Source: Xylophilus rhododendri (GTDB lineage Bacteria > Pseudomonadota > Gammaproteobacteria > Burkholderiales > Burkholderiaceae_C). Taken from it: a stretch of 64,000 nt of DNA. Each line of letters opens with the position of its first letter. Within the stretch, counting starts at the first letter, position 1. The stretch spans positions 1,550,001 through 1,614,000 of the forward strand of contig NZ_CP047650.1 in NCBI RefSeq assembly GCF_009906855.1, read 5' to 3'. The translations under genes were made by a program, and so were the position numbers. The notes below the pieces were generated by a model, which was not told where the DNA came from, ran no database searches, and saw only the letters and a program-made list of their open reading frames with translations. Shown here piece by piece: positions 26,794 through 34,295 of the stretch.

Positions 26794-27868
26794 GCGGGCG
26801 CCACCAGCGCGCGGTCGGCTCCGGATGCGACAGCAGCACCGGCTCGCCCATGGTGGGCGTGAGCACCGGCACGCCGCGCGCCTCGGCCAGCGCCACGATG
26901 CGGTCGAAGGGGTCGTTCCAGGCATGCAGGGCCAGGTCGAAGGTGCCGTTGTGGATCGGCAGCAGGGTGTGGCCGCGCAGGTCCAGATGGGCCTGCAGGC
27001 TCTCCTCGGGCTGCATGTGCACGTCCGGCCACAGCGGATCGTAGGCGCCGGTTTCCACCATGGTCACGTCGAAGGGGCCGTGGCGCTGGCCGATCTCGGC
27101 GAAGCCCGCGTGGTAGCCGGTGTCGCCGCTGAAGAAGAGCCGCAGGCCGTCGGCCAGGATCACCCAGGACGCCCACAGCGTGCGGTCGCGGTCGCGCAGG
27201 CTGCGGCCGGAGAAATGCCGGGCCGGCGTGGCGACCAGGCGCACGCCGGCCACTTCGGTGGACTGCCACCAGTCCAGCTGCTGCACCTTGGAAGCATCCA
27301 CGCCCCAGGCGACCAGGCGTTCGCCCACGCCCAGCGGCACCACGAAATGCCGCACCTTGGGCGCCAGCGCCAGGATGGCGGCGTGGTCCAGGTGGTCGTA
27401 GTGGTCGTGCGAGAGGATCACGCCTTCGATCGGCGGGAGTTCGTCCAGGTCGATCGGCGGCGCATGGAAGCGCCGGGGGCCGGCCCACTGCACCGGCGAG
27501 GCGCGTTCGGAGAACACCGGGTCGGTCAGCCAGAAGCCGCCGGCCAGCTTGAGCAGCATGGTGGAGTGGCCGAGCCGGTACAGGCTGCCGTTGGGGGCGG
27601 CCTGCAGCTGCGCAGCGCTCAGCGGCTGCACCGGAATCGCCTGCGCGGGCACCGTGTCGCGGGGCTTGCGGAAGGCGAAGCGCCAGATGATCTTGAGTGT
27701 CTCGCGCCAGCCGGGCTGCCGGGCGGCCACGACGTTGCGGAAGCGCCCGCCCCGCATCTGCGGCGAATCGCGGTGGAGCGGCGGGCGGCTGCAGGCGGAG
27801 ATCGAAAGACAGGCCATGGCGAAAAAGGCATTGCTGCGTGGAAGTACACCGATGAGTGTAGTTTTCAC
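26780..27868 (-). CDS. metallo-beta-lactamase-fold hydrolase (UlaG/RomA/NAPE-PLD-like), probable lipoprotein
   Basis: Metal-dependent hydrolase of up to 362 residues. The zinc motif is SHDHYDHLDH (HxHxDH) and later ligands are in ATPARHFSGRS, FSGDTGYH and LLPIHNGTF, matching the L-ascorbate-6-P lactonase/NAPE-PLD-like branch. The N-terminus contains SISAC, a fair lipobox. The start is uncertain: GTG 27868 gives a 25-residue leader before that Cys, but a good promoter (-35 TTTACT, 17 bp, -10 TACACT at 27855-27860) would begin the transcript near 27848, which would force ATG 27817. It is divergent from the TetR gene at 27907, the usual partner of this family. Confidence 0.87.
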   Translation of the reverse strand: MKTTLIGVLPRSNAFFAMACLSISACSRPPLHRDSPQMRGGRFRNVVAARQPGWRETLKIIWRFAFRKPRDTVPAQAIPVQPLSAAQLQAAPNGSLYRLGHSTMLLKLAGGFWLTDPVFSERASPVQWAGPRRFHAPPIDLDELPPIEGVILSHDHYDHLDHAAILALAPKVRHFVVPLGVGERLVAWGVDASKVQQLDWWQSTEVAGVRLVATPARHFSGRSLRDRDRTLWASWVILADGLRLFFSGDTGYHAGFAEIGQRHGPFDVTMVETGAYDPLWPDVHMQPEESLQAHLDLRGHTLLPIHNGTFDLALHAWNDPFDRIVALAEARGVPVLTPTMGEPVLLSHPEPTARWWRPLTAA

Positions 27869-27899
27869 TTTCTTGAAAGTAAACCCACCGGTGTAAAAT
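27845..27899. promoter_or_regulatory. divergent promoter with TetR operator candidates
   Basis: Leftward -35 TTTACT (27878-27883) and -10 TACACT (27855-27860) are 17 bases apart. A perfect inverted repeat ACTTTC-TT-GAAAGT fills the spacer at 27867-27880. TACAC/GTGTA (27845-27860) and CACCGGTG (27886-27893) are additional palindromes. The position between tetR and its neighbour makes 27867-27880 the best operator. Confidence 0.6.
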
Positions 27900-27906
27900 T
27901 TCGGCG

Positions 27907-28512
27907 ATGAGCACCCAACGCCTGACCGACCGCAAACGCGCCGCCATCGTGCAGGCAGCCGTCGCGGAGTTCCGTGCCCACGGCTTCGAGGCCACCAGCA
28001 TGGACCGGGTCGCCGCCAGCGCCGAGGTCTCCAAACGCACGCTCTACAACCATTTCTCCAGCAAGGACGAGCTCTTCGCCGAGATCCTGATGCAGCTCTG
28101 GGACCGCAGCACCACCACCCTCGACCTGGCCTACCGGCCCGACCGGCCGCTGCAGCAGCAGCTCGCGGCCCTGCTGCTGCGCAAGGTGGCGATGCTGTCC
28201 GGCGAAGACTTCATCGACCTGGCGCGGGTGGCCATCGCCGCCACCATCCACACGCCCGAGAGAGCGCAGGACATGCTGGCCCGCCTGGCGCAGAAGGAGA
28301 ACGCCCTGCTCACCTGGATACAGGCCGCGCAGCAGGACGGCCGCCTGCGGCCCGGCGATGCGGCCCTGGTGGTGCAGCAGCTGGAGAGCCTGGTCAAGGG
28401 CGCCGCCTTCTGGCCGCAGGTCGCCATGGGCCAGCCCCGGCTGGGCACCCGGGCGCAGAAGCAGCTGGCCGCCGCCGCGGCCGAACTGGTGCTGAGCCGC
28501 CACGCCACCTAG
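27907..28512 (+). CDS. TetR-family transcriptional regulator
   Basis: Repressor of 201 residues. The N-terminal TetR_N domain is textbook: RKRAAIVQAAVAEFRAHGFEATSMDRVAASAEVSKRTLYNHFSSKDELFAEIL at residues 9-61, with the recognition helix SKRTLYNHF. The C-terminal part resembles the TetR_C/AcrR-like domain with the ending LVLSRH. ATG 27907 lies eight bases behind a TAAAAT-like -10. It is divergent from a metallo-beta-lactamase-fold gene, and a perfect 14-base palindrome lies between them; repression of both genes, released by a small lipophilic ligand, is the usual arrangement. Confidence 0.92.
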   Translation: MSTQRLTDRKRAAIVQAAVAEFRAHGFEATSMDRVAASAEVSKRTLYNHFSSKDELFAEILMQLWDRSTTTLDLAYRPDRPLQQQLAALLLRKVAMLSGEDFIDLARVAIAATIHTPERAQDMLARLAQKENALLTWIQAAQQDGRLRPGDAALVVQQLESLVKGAAFWPQVAMGQPRLGTRAQKQLAAAAAELVLSRHAT

Positions 28513-28629
28513 GGCGGGCTTCGATGGCAAGCAGACCCGCCTGCGGCTGACACCCGGTGCGGCCCGGTGCGGGCAAGCTGGCACATGTTGTGCGTGGTCT
28601 CCCTCTACGCCGAGCCCACGAAAGCCCCC

Positions 28630-29496
28630 ATGCCCGGAATCATTTCGCCGCCCCAGACCCTCTTGCGCTGCGAGCTGGAATACGAGGTCTTGAGTCCGTC
28701 CCACTTCATCTTCGCGATCCAGTGCGCCTTCAGCCCCGACCAGCATGTGACGCACGAGAGCCTGGCCGTCCGCCCTTTCATCCCGCTGCAGACCAGCTGG
28801 GAGCCGGCCACCGGCAACCGCATCTTCCGCTGCAACGTGCAGCCCGGCATCCTGCAGCTGCGCTACGACGCCACCGTGCAGATCAGCCGACCGGACCGCG
28901 GCCTGGACCATGAATCCGAAGTCGCCCAGCTCCCCGACCATGTCCTGCCCTACCTGATGCCCAGCCGCTTCTGCCCATCGGACACCATGAGCCAGGAAGC
29001 CCAGCGCCTCTTCGGCCAGGTGCCGCGCGGCCGCGCGCGGGTCGACTACATCTGCGACTGGATCCGCCACAACATCGCCTACGAGATCGGCACCAGCCAC
29101 TCCACCACCACCGCGCTGGACGCCTACACCCAGCAGGCCGGCGTGTGCCGGGATTTCGCCCACCTGGCCATCACCTTCTGCCGCGCGCTCAACATCCCCG
29201 CGCGGCTGGTCGGCGGCTACTGCCACTTCGAGGAACCGCCGCAGGACTTCCACGCCGTCGTCGAAGCCTGGCTGGGCGACCGCTGGGTGATGTTCGACCC
29301 GACGCTGCTGGCCCTGCCCGAGAACATCGTGCGGGTGGCCACCGGGCTCGATGCCAAGAACACCGCCTTCGCCACCATGTACGGCTCCATGGTGATGAGC
29401 CACATGCACATCCAGGTGAGCCACGACGGCAGCGCGCTGGCGGACATCCCGGATCCGATCCAGGCCACGGTGCGCCGGATGGCGCCGGTCTTTTAG
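28630..29496 (+). CDS. transglutaminase-like cysteine protease-fold protein (second of two)
   Basis: Protein of 288 residues with the transglutaminase triad Cys173 (AGVCRDFAHLA), His208 (QDFHAVVEAW) and Asp223 (WVMFDPTLL), preceded by a beta-rich N-terminal region and the MPSRFCPSD motif shared with the protein at 16353. ATG 28630 was chosen because MPGIISPPQTLLRCELEYEV begins the conserved domain; earlier in-frame starts add unconserved sequence. The stop TAG lies inside the left 22-bp end of the repeat element at 29493-29659, so the last residues may have been changed by its insertion. The substrate is unknown. Confidence 0.87.
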   Translation: MPGIISPPQTLLRCELEYEVLSPSHFIFAIQCAFSPDQHVTHESLAVRPFIPLQTSWEPATGNRIFRCNVQPGILQLRYDATVQISRPDRGLDHESEVAQLPDHVLPYLMPSRFCPSDTMSQEAQRLFGQVPRGRARVDYICDWIRHNIAYEIGTSHSTTTALDAYTQQAGVCRDFAHLAITFCRALNIPARLVGGYCHFEEPPQDFHAVVEAWLGDRWVMFDPTLLALPENIVRVATGLDAKNTAFATMYGSMVMSHMHIQVSHDGSALADIPDPIQATVRRMAPVF

Positions 29497-29659
29497 GAGC
29501 CTGGGCGGCAGAAGGCGCCGAAGCAAAAACCGGCCCCAGCGAGGACAGTTTTTGCCGGATCCGCCGGCCAATAGCCGCAGCTATTGGTCAAGGAGACGGT
29601 GAAAAATGGACCGCTGCGGCCGGTTTGCAGCCGGCGACTTCTGCCGCCCAGGCTCCTAA
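29493..29659. repeat. 167-bp element bounded by perfect 22-bp inverted repeats (MITE-like)
   Basis: The ends begin TTAGGAGCCTGGGCGGCAGA and are exact inverse copies over 22 bases (29493-29514 and 29638-29659). Inside are GCAAAAAC/GTTTTTGC and CCAATAGC/GCTATTGG inverted repeats, so the whole folds into nested stems. It fills the gap between the transglutaminase-like gene and gntR and includes the stop codon of the former. No obvious clean target duplication is seen (GGTC occurs on both sides but offset). A non-autonomous mobile repeat or a bidirectional terminator are both possible. Confidence 0.75.
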
Positions 29660-29662
29660 GGG

Positions 29663-30400
29663 TCAGCGCCAGGCCTGGGTGAATTCGCGGATCACCCGCT
29701 CCAGGTGTCCCCGCATCGCCGCGCGGGCCTGATCCGGATCCCGGGCCAGGATGCCATCGAAGATCCGCTGGTGATCGGCCAGGCTGGCCGAGCGCATTTC
29801 CAGCGACGAGAAATGCTGCTCCATCCGGGTCCACAGCTGGCTGCTGCGCGAGCCGTCCCAGATGGCGGCGACCGCCTGCACCAGGACCTTGTTGCCGGTG
29901 GCGCCGGCGATGGCGAGGTGAAATTCCCGGTCCGCCGCCTCGTTGCCGGCCTTGTCCTGCATGTGGTCGCGCATGTCGGCGATCGTGGCGAAGATGGCGT
30001 CCAGGTCGCCGTCCTTGCGGTCCGCCGCGGCCTGGGCGGCCACCTCCGATTCGATCAATGCCCGTGCCCGCAAGGCCTCGATGGGGCCGGGCCCCTGGGC
30101 GAATTCGAAGGAAGCCAGGCGCACGTTCGGCGGGCACACGTAGATGCCGGAGCCGCCCCGCACCTCCACCGTGCCGTTCACCTCCAGCGCAATGATGGCT
30201 TCACGCACCGAGGTGCGGCTGACCTTGAAACGCTCGGCCAGCGCACGCTCGGCGGGCAGGCGATCACCGCTCTTGAACTCACCCGCGGCGATCAGCTCCA
30301 GCACCTGATTGGCCAGACCGCGGTAGGACCGGTCCACCTCGGTTCTATGGCCGGCAAGCGGTGTGGAAGGGCTGTCGGCAGCCTTTGACTGGGCGGGCAT
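29663..30400 (-). CDS. GntR-family regulator (FadR/FCD group), probable hexuronate regulator
   Basis: Regulator of 245 residues. The N-terminal winged helix-turn-helix is YRGLANQVLELIAAGEFKSGDRLPAERALAERFKVSRTSVREAIIALE (about 26-73), followed by an all-helical FCD ligand domain with metal-binding His residues in DREFHLAIAGATGN and DHQRIFDGI. It is divergent from the mannonate dehydratase gene at 30523 over 122 bases, and three TGGT-N2/3-ACCA palindromes lie in that gap. This is the layout of UxuR/ExuR-like control of glucuronate and galacturonate use; the ligand is probably a hexuronate or mannonate. Confidence 0.92.
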   Translation of the reverse strand: MPAQSKAADSPSTPLAGHRTEVDRSYRGLANQVLELIAAGEFKSGDRLPAERALAERFKVSRTSVREAIIALEVNGTVEVRGGSGIYVCPPNVRLASFEFAQGPGPIEALRARALIESEVAAQAAADRKDGDLDAIFATIADMRDHMQDKAGNEAADREFHLAIAGATGNKVLVQAVAAIWDGSRSSQLWTRMEQHFSSLEMRSASLADHQRIFDGILARDPDQARAAMRGHLERVIREFTQAWR

Positions 30401-30446
30401 TCGGTGCTTCTCGAAAAGATCGGCGGGATGATAGCGCGGGGCTTAG

Positions 30447-30499
30447 TGGTAAACCATGTGCATGACTTTTGGTTCACCAATCTACATTTGGTCCAACCA
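30447..30499. promoter_or_regulatory. three GntR operators between gntR and uxuA
   Basis: TGGTAAACCA (30447-30456), TGGTTCACCA (30470-30479) and TGGTCCAACCA (30489-30499) are near-perfect inverted repeats of TGGT/ACCA with centres 23 and 20 bases apart, thus on one face of the helix. TGGT-N-ACCA is the known core of FadR-group sites. They would control both divergent genes. Confidence 0.7.
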
Positions 30500-30522
30500 A
30501 TTTGGAGAACCCAGGAAGCCCC

Positions 30523-31560
30523 ATGAAGATGTCTTTCCGCTGGTACGGCGAAACCGACCCGATCCCGCTGGCCTACATCCGCCAGATTCCCGGCATGAGC
30601 AACATCGTGTCCGCCCTGCACGACGTGCCGGTCGGCGAGGTGTGGCCGCTGGACCGCATCCAGGCGCTCAAGCACAGGATCGAAGCCGCGGGGCTGAAGT
30701 TCGAAGTCGTCGAATCGGTCGCGCTGCATGAGGACATCAAGCTCGGCAAACCCGGCCGCGACCGCTACATCGCCAACTACCAGCAGACCCTGCGCCACCT
30801 GGCGCAGGCCGGCATCCAGGTGGTCGCCTACAACTTCATGCCGGTGTTCGACTGGACACGCACCTCGCTGTCCAAGACGCTGGAAGACGGCTCGACCTGC
30901 CTGTCCTTCAGCATCGAGGACCTGGAGAAGATCGACCTCGACCAGGGCATGTCCCTGCCCGGCTGGGACATGAGTTTCCAGCCGGCGCAAATGAAGGCGC
31001 TGCTGGCCGAGTACCAGGGCATGTCGGTCGAGCAGTACCGGGACAACCTGGCGTATTTCCTCAAGGCCGTCATTCCGGTGGCCCAGGAGCTGCAGCTGAA
31101 GATGGCGATCCACCCGGACGACCCGCCGCGGCCGCTGTTCGGGCTGCCCCGCATCGTCAGCAACCGCGACGACCTGGCGCGCATCCTGAAGATCGTCGAT
31201 GTGCCCGAGAACGGCATCACGCTCTGTTCGGGTTCGCTCGGCGCCGGCCCGCAGAACAACGTGGAGGCGCTGGTGCGTGAGTTCGGCGGCATGGGGCGCA
31301 TCCACTTCGCGCACCTGCGTAATGTGAAGGTCGATCCGGACGGCGATTTCGAGGAAACCGCGCATCTGTCGGCCTGCGGTTCGCTGGACATGGCGGCCAT
31401 CGTGCGGGCCTACCGCGAGGTCGGTTTCACCGGCCATTTCAGGCCGGACCACGGCCGCATGATCTGGGGCGAAACCGGCAAGCCCGGCTACGGCCTGTTC
31501 GACCGCGCGCTGGGCGCGGTCTACCTCAACGGCCTGTGGGAGGCCAGCGCACCGCGCTGA
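30523..31560 (+). CDS. uxuA: mannonate dehydratase
   Basis: Enzyme of 345 residues that converts D-mannonate to 2-keto-3-deoxygluconate in hexuronate breakdown. The TIM barrel carries the family motifs [55 protein letters not shown] and [14 protein letters not shown], with the His, Cys and Asp metal ligands. The start ATG 30523 gives the conserved [10 protein letters not shown]; an upstream in-frame codon lies over the operator. A Bug-type binding protein follows 43 bases downstream and may serve uptake of a sugar acid. No uxaC or uxuB is in the window. Confidence 0.92.
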   Translation: MKMSFRWYGETDPIPLAYIRQIPGMSNIVSALHDVPVGEVWPLDRIQALKHRIEAAGLKFEVVESVALHEDIKLGKPGRDRYIANYQQTLRHLAQAGIQVVAYNFMPVFDWTRTSLSKTLEDGSTCLSFSIEDLEKIDLDQGMSLPGWDMSFQPAQMKALLAEYQGMSVEQYRDNLAYFLKAVIPVAQELQLKMAIHPDDPPRPLFGLPRIVSNRDDLARILKIVDVPENGITLCSGSLGAGPQNNVEALVREFGGMGRIHFAHLRNVKVDPDGDFEETAHLSACGSLDMAAIVRAYREVGFTGHFRPDHGRMIWGETGKPGYGLFDRALGAVYLNGLWEASAPR

Positions 31561-31603
31561 GCCGGTTTTCATAAACACACCCGGGATCGGGGGAGACATT
31601 CGA

Positions 31604-32614
31604 ATGGACAGCAATCAAATCTCGCGGCGCGGCGCGCTGGCATGGGGCGGCGGCGCCTTCGTCGCCGGCATGACGGCGATGGCGCCCTCGGCCTGGGCGC
31701 AATCGGCCTATCCGAGCAAGCCCATCACCATCATCGTCGGCTACCCGCCCGGCGGCCAGACCGACTTCGGCGGCCGCATGATCACCGCCGGCCTGCAAAG
31801 CGCCCTGGGCCAATCGGTGGTGATCGACAACCGCGCCGGCGTGGGCGGCAATATCGGTGCCGACTATGTGATGAAGGCGCCGCCGGACGGCTACCGCCTG
31901 CTGGCCGGCAACGGCGCGATGTGCATCAACCCGCACACCTACCGCAACACGGCGATGGTCGACCCGCTGAAGTTCACGCCCATCGGCCTGATGCTCGAAT
32001 CGGCCCTGGTGCTGGTGGTCCCGGCGAACATGCCGGTGCACACCTTCGGCGAATACGTCAGCTGGATCAAGGCCCAGGAAAAGACCCGCGGCGGGGTCGA
32101 CTACGCATCGAGTGCCGCCGGCAGCCTGACCCACGTCACCATGGAGCTGATGCGCGACCGTATCGGCAAACCGACCATGACCCACGTGGCCTACAAGGGC
32201 AGCGGACCGGCCATCATCGACGTGATCGCCGGCCGGGTCAGCGGCCTGTTCGATGCCGCCTCGGTGGTGTCGCCCTTCGTCAAATCGGGCCAGCTGCGTC
32301 CGCTGATGGTGACCAGCGCGAAGCGGGTGCCCAGCCTGCCGGATGTTCCGACCGCCACCGAACTGGGCCTGAAGGACTTCGAGATCCTGGCCTTCATCGG
32401 CCTCTACGGCCCGCCCGGCCTGCCCGCGCCCATCGTGGAAAGGCTCAACACCGCGCTGAACGCCTCGCTGAAGGATCCGGCCCTCGTCAGGACCATCGCG
32501 GACCGCGGCGAGAACCCCGGCGGCGGCACGCCGGAGCATCTGAAGAAGATGACCACCGACGACTTCAACCGGTGGCGCGACATCGTGAAAGAAAACGACA
32601 TCCGGGCCGAATAG
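31604..32614 (+). CDS. Bug-type tripartite tricarboxylate transporter substrate-binding protein
   Basis: Periplasmic binding protein of 336 residues with a twin-arginine signal (ISRRGALAWGGGAFVAGMTAMAPSAWA, cleavage near 32). The mature start AYPSKPITIIVGYPPGGQTDFGGRMI, the VVIDNRAGVGGNIGADYVMKAPPDGYRLL block and TMTHVAYKGSGPAIIDVIAGRV are the standard Bug motifs. A GGGGGAG-type ribosome site precedes ATG 31604. It follows uxuA in the same direction and probably belongs to the same GntR-controlled unit, so an aldonate or uronate ligand is plausible. No membrane components are adjacent. Confidence 0.9.
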   Translation: MDSNQISRRGALAWGGGAFVAGMTAMAPSAWAQSAYPSKPITIIVGYPPGGQTDFGGRMITAGLQSALGQSVVIDNRAGVGGNIGADYVMKAPPDGYRLLAGNGAMCINPHTYRNTAMVDPLKFTPIGLMLESALVLVVPANMPVHTFGEYVSWIKAQEKTRGGVDYASSAAGSLTHVTMELMRDRIGKPTMTHVAYKGSGPAIIDVIAGRVSGLFDAASVVSPFVKSGQLRPLMVTSAKRVPSLPDVPTATELGLKDFEILAFIGLYGPPGLPAPIVERLNTALNASLKDPALVRTIADRGENPGGGTPEHLKKMTTDDFNRWRDIVKENDIRAE

Positions 32615-32660
32615 CGGTCTGCCCCGTCGGCGACGTCCAGAAAAAGTCGGACGCCGGGGC

Positions 32661-32714
32661 GATTTAATCGAAATCTTGCAGAGAAGTCCGGATTTAATCA
32701 AAATCCAGGACTTC
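32661..32714 (+). promoter_or_regulatory. duplicated palindrome and strong hairpin upstream of fic
   Basis: GATTTAATCGAAATC (32661-32675) recurs as GATTTAATCAAAATC 30 bases later (32691-32705); each copy is itself a GATTT/AAATC inverted repeat. The second copy is enclosed by GAAGTCC/GGACTTC (32683-32714), making a 13-bp stem with one bulged A and a 5-base loop. It may terminate the preceding operon, act as an operator for fic, or both. Confidence 0.5.
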
Positions 32715-32746
32715 TAATCGTTTTATGGGCTGCCGCCCCTTTTTTT

Positions 32747-34294
32747 ATGCCCGACTGGATTGGGTACCGGTGGTTGGCTGAGCAGTACGCCATCGACGCG
32801 GTCCAGGCATTTCGCACGGACAGTGCCATCGGCAGATCCCGCACGACGCTACGCGAAAACGGCTACGTCCACGAGCAGTATCCCCCGGCAACTCGCCCCG
32901 CGGCGTCGCTGGCGGGCCACCTCACCTTCGCACTCAAACACGAGGGCGTTCACCTCGAATTCCTCGCACGATTGTTCGATGCCGCCCCGGCCGTCGAACT
33001 GGAGGCATGGATTGCAGCCGAGCCTACGGGGCAATATGCCCGACGCGCCGGCTTCTTCTACGAGTACCTCACAGGACGGGTACTCGACTTTGCGGGCGTC
33101 GCGGCCGGCAACTATGTGAGCGCGCTCGATGAGGAGCGCTACCTCACGTCCTCCCGATCGACCAACAACCAGCGATGGCGGGTGCGCGACAACCTGCCCG
33201 GCTCGCGCGACTTCTGCCCGGTGGTGCTGCGTACGCCAGCGGTCCGGCAGGCCGAGCGCTATGCATGCGCGGAGCATCTGGCGGCCCTCGAGGCGGAATT
33301 CGGCGCGGACATCCTGCAGCGCAGCGCCGTCTGGCTCACCATCAAGGAAAGCCGGGCCAGCTTCGCGATCGAGCACGAGGAGCAGCAGATCGACCGGGTG
33401 CGGCGTTTCGCCGCCGTGATGGAGCGCTGGTGCGGCCGCCATGAGGATCCCTTGTCCCAGGCGTCCTTGAGCGAGTTGCAGGCCGAGATCCTGGGGCCGC
33501 GCGCCACGCGCTACGGCGTGCGGCGCTCACCGGTCTTCGTCGGCGAGGTTGAAGGGTTCCGCGAGGTCGTGCACTACATCGCGCCCCACTGGGACGATGT
33601 GCCGCAGCTGCTGTCGGGATTGCGCGACTGCGCCGAGCGGACCGCCGGCGGCTCGGCCCTGGTCCGCGCCGCCGTGCTGTCGTTCGGCTTCGTCTATGTC
33701 CACCCCATGTCCGACGGCAACGGACGCATTTCGCGTTTCCTGGTCAACGACGTGCTGCGGCGGGACGGCGCCGTCCCCGAGCCTTTCATCCTGCCCGTGT
33801 CGGCGACCATCACCAGTTCGGTGATCAAGCGCCGCGGCTACGACCAGGTGCTCGAACTGTTCTCGCAGCCGCTGATGCGCCGCTACACCGACGCCTGGCG
33901 TTTCGGACCGGAGCAGCTGGCGGAGGATGGCGTGCGCTACAACCTGCAGTTCGAAGGCTACGCGGACGCATTGCACGCCTGGCGTTACCCCGAGCTCACC
34001 GACCACGTCGAGTACATCGCCGACATCGTGCGCGTGACCATCGAGCAGGAGATGCGCAAGGAAGCCGGCTACCTGCGCAGCCTTCGGCTGGCGCGCGAGC
34101 GCGTCAAGCAGGTCATCGAAGGACCGGATACCGACATCGACCGCATCGTCCGATCGGTGCGCGACAACGGCGGCAAGGTGTCGAACAAGCTGGCCCAGGA
34201 GTTTCCCGCGCTGGCCGACGCCGCCACCGCGGCCAGGCTCGCCGATGCACTGCAAGACGTCTTCCAGGCCGCACCGGCCGAAGGTGCGCCCTGA
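32747..34294 (+). CDS. Fic-domain AMP transferase-type protein
   Basis: Protein of 515 residues. The Fic catalytic loop HPMSDGNGR is at 319-327, with His319 and the phosphate-binding DGNGR complete, so AMP (or another NMP) transfer to a hydroxyl of a target protein is expected. An inhibitory-helix-like SFAIEHE at 205-211 matches (S/T)xxxE(G/N) except that the last position is His210. The C-terminal 80 residues form a helical, charged tail. The ATG follows GGGCTGCCGCCCC plus seven T with no Shine-Dalgarno sequence, but the next residues DWIGYRWLAEQY match the family start. It stands alone and is convergent with the amidase gene, one base apart. Its target is unknown. Confidence 0.88.
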   Translation: MPDWIGYRWLAEQYAIDAVQAFRTDSAIGRSRTTLRENGYVHEQYPPATRPAASLAGHLTFALKHEGVHLEFLARLFDAAPAVELEAWIAAEPTGQYARRAGFFYEYLTGRVLDFAGVAAGNYVSALDEERYLTSSRSTNNQRWRVRDNLPGSRDFCPVVLRTPAVRQAERYACAEHLAALEAEFGADILQRSAVWLTIKESRASFAIEHEEQQIDRVRRFAAVMERWCGRHEDPLSQASLSELQAEILGPRATRYGVRRSPVFVGEVEGFREVVHYIAPHWDDVPQLLSGLRDCAERTAGGSALVRAAVLSFGFVYVHPMSDGNGRISRFLVNDVLRRDGAVPEPFILPVSATITSSVIKRRGYDQVLELFSQPLMRRYTDAWRFGPEQLAEDGVRYNLQFEGYADALHAWRYPELTDHVEYIADIVRVTIEQEMRKEAGYLRSLRLARERVKQVIEGPDTDIDRIVRSVRDNGGKVSNKLAQEFPALADAATAARLADALQDVFQAAPAEGAP

Positions 34295-34295
34295 A

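Noticed and set aside
29493..29659. Integron attC-like site
   Set aside because: The ends lack the GTTRRRY/RYYYAAC core sites and there is no cassette array or integrase; the 22-bp perfect ends fit a MITE-like repeat better.
32661..32705. Two similar 15-base units with 30-base spacing considered as a minimal CRISPR
   Set aside because: Only two units, too short, themselves palindromic and placed at a promoter; no cas gene anywhere in the window.
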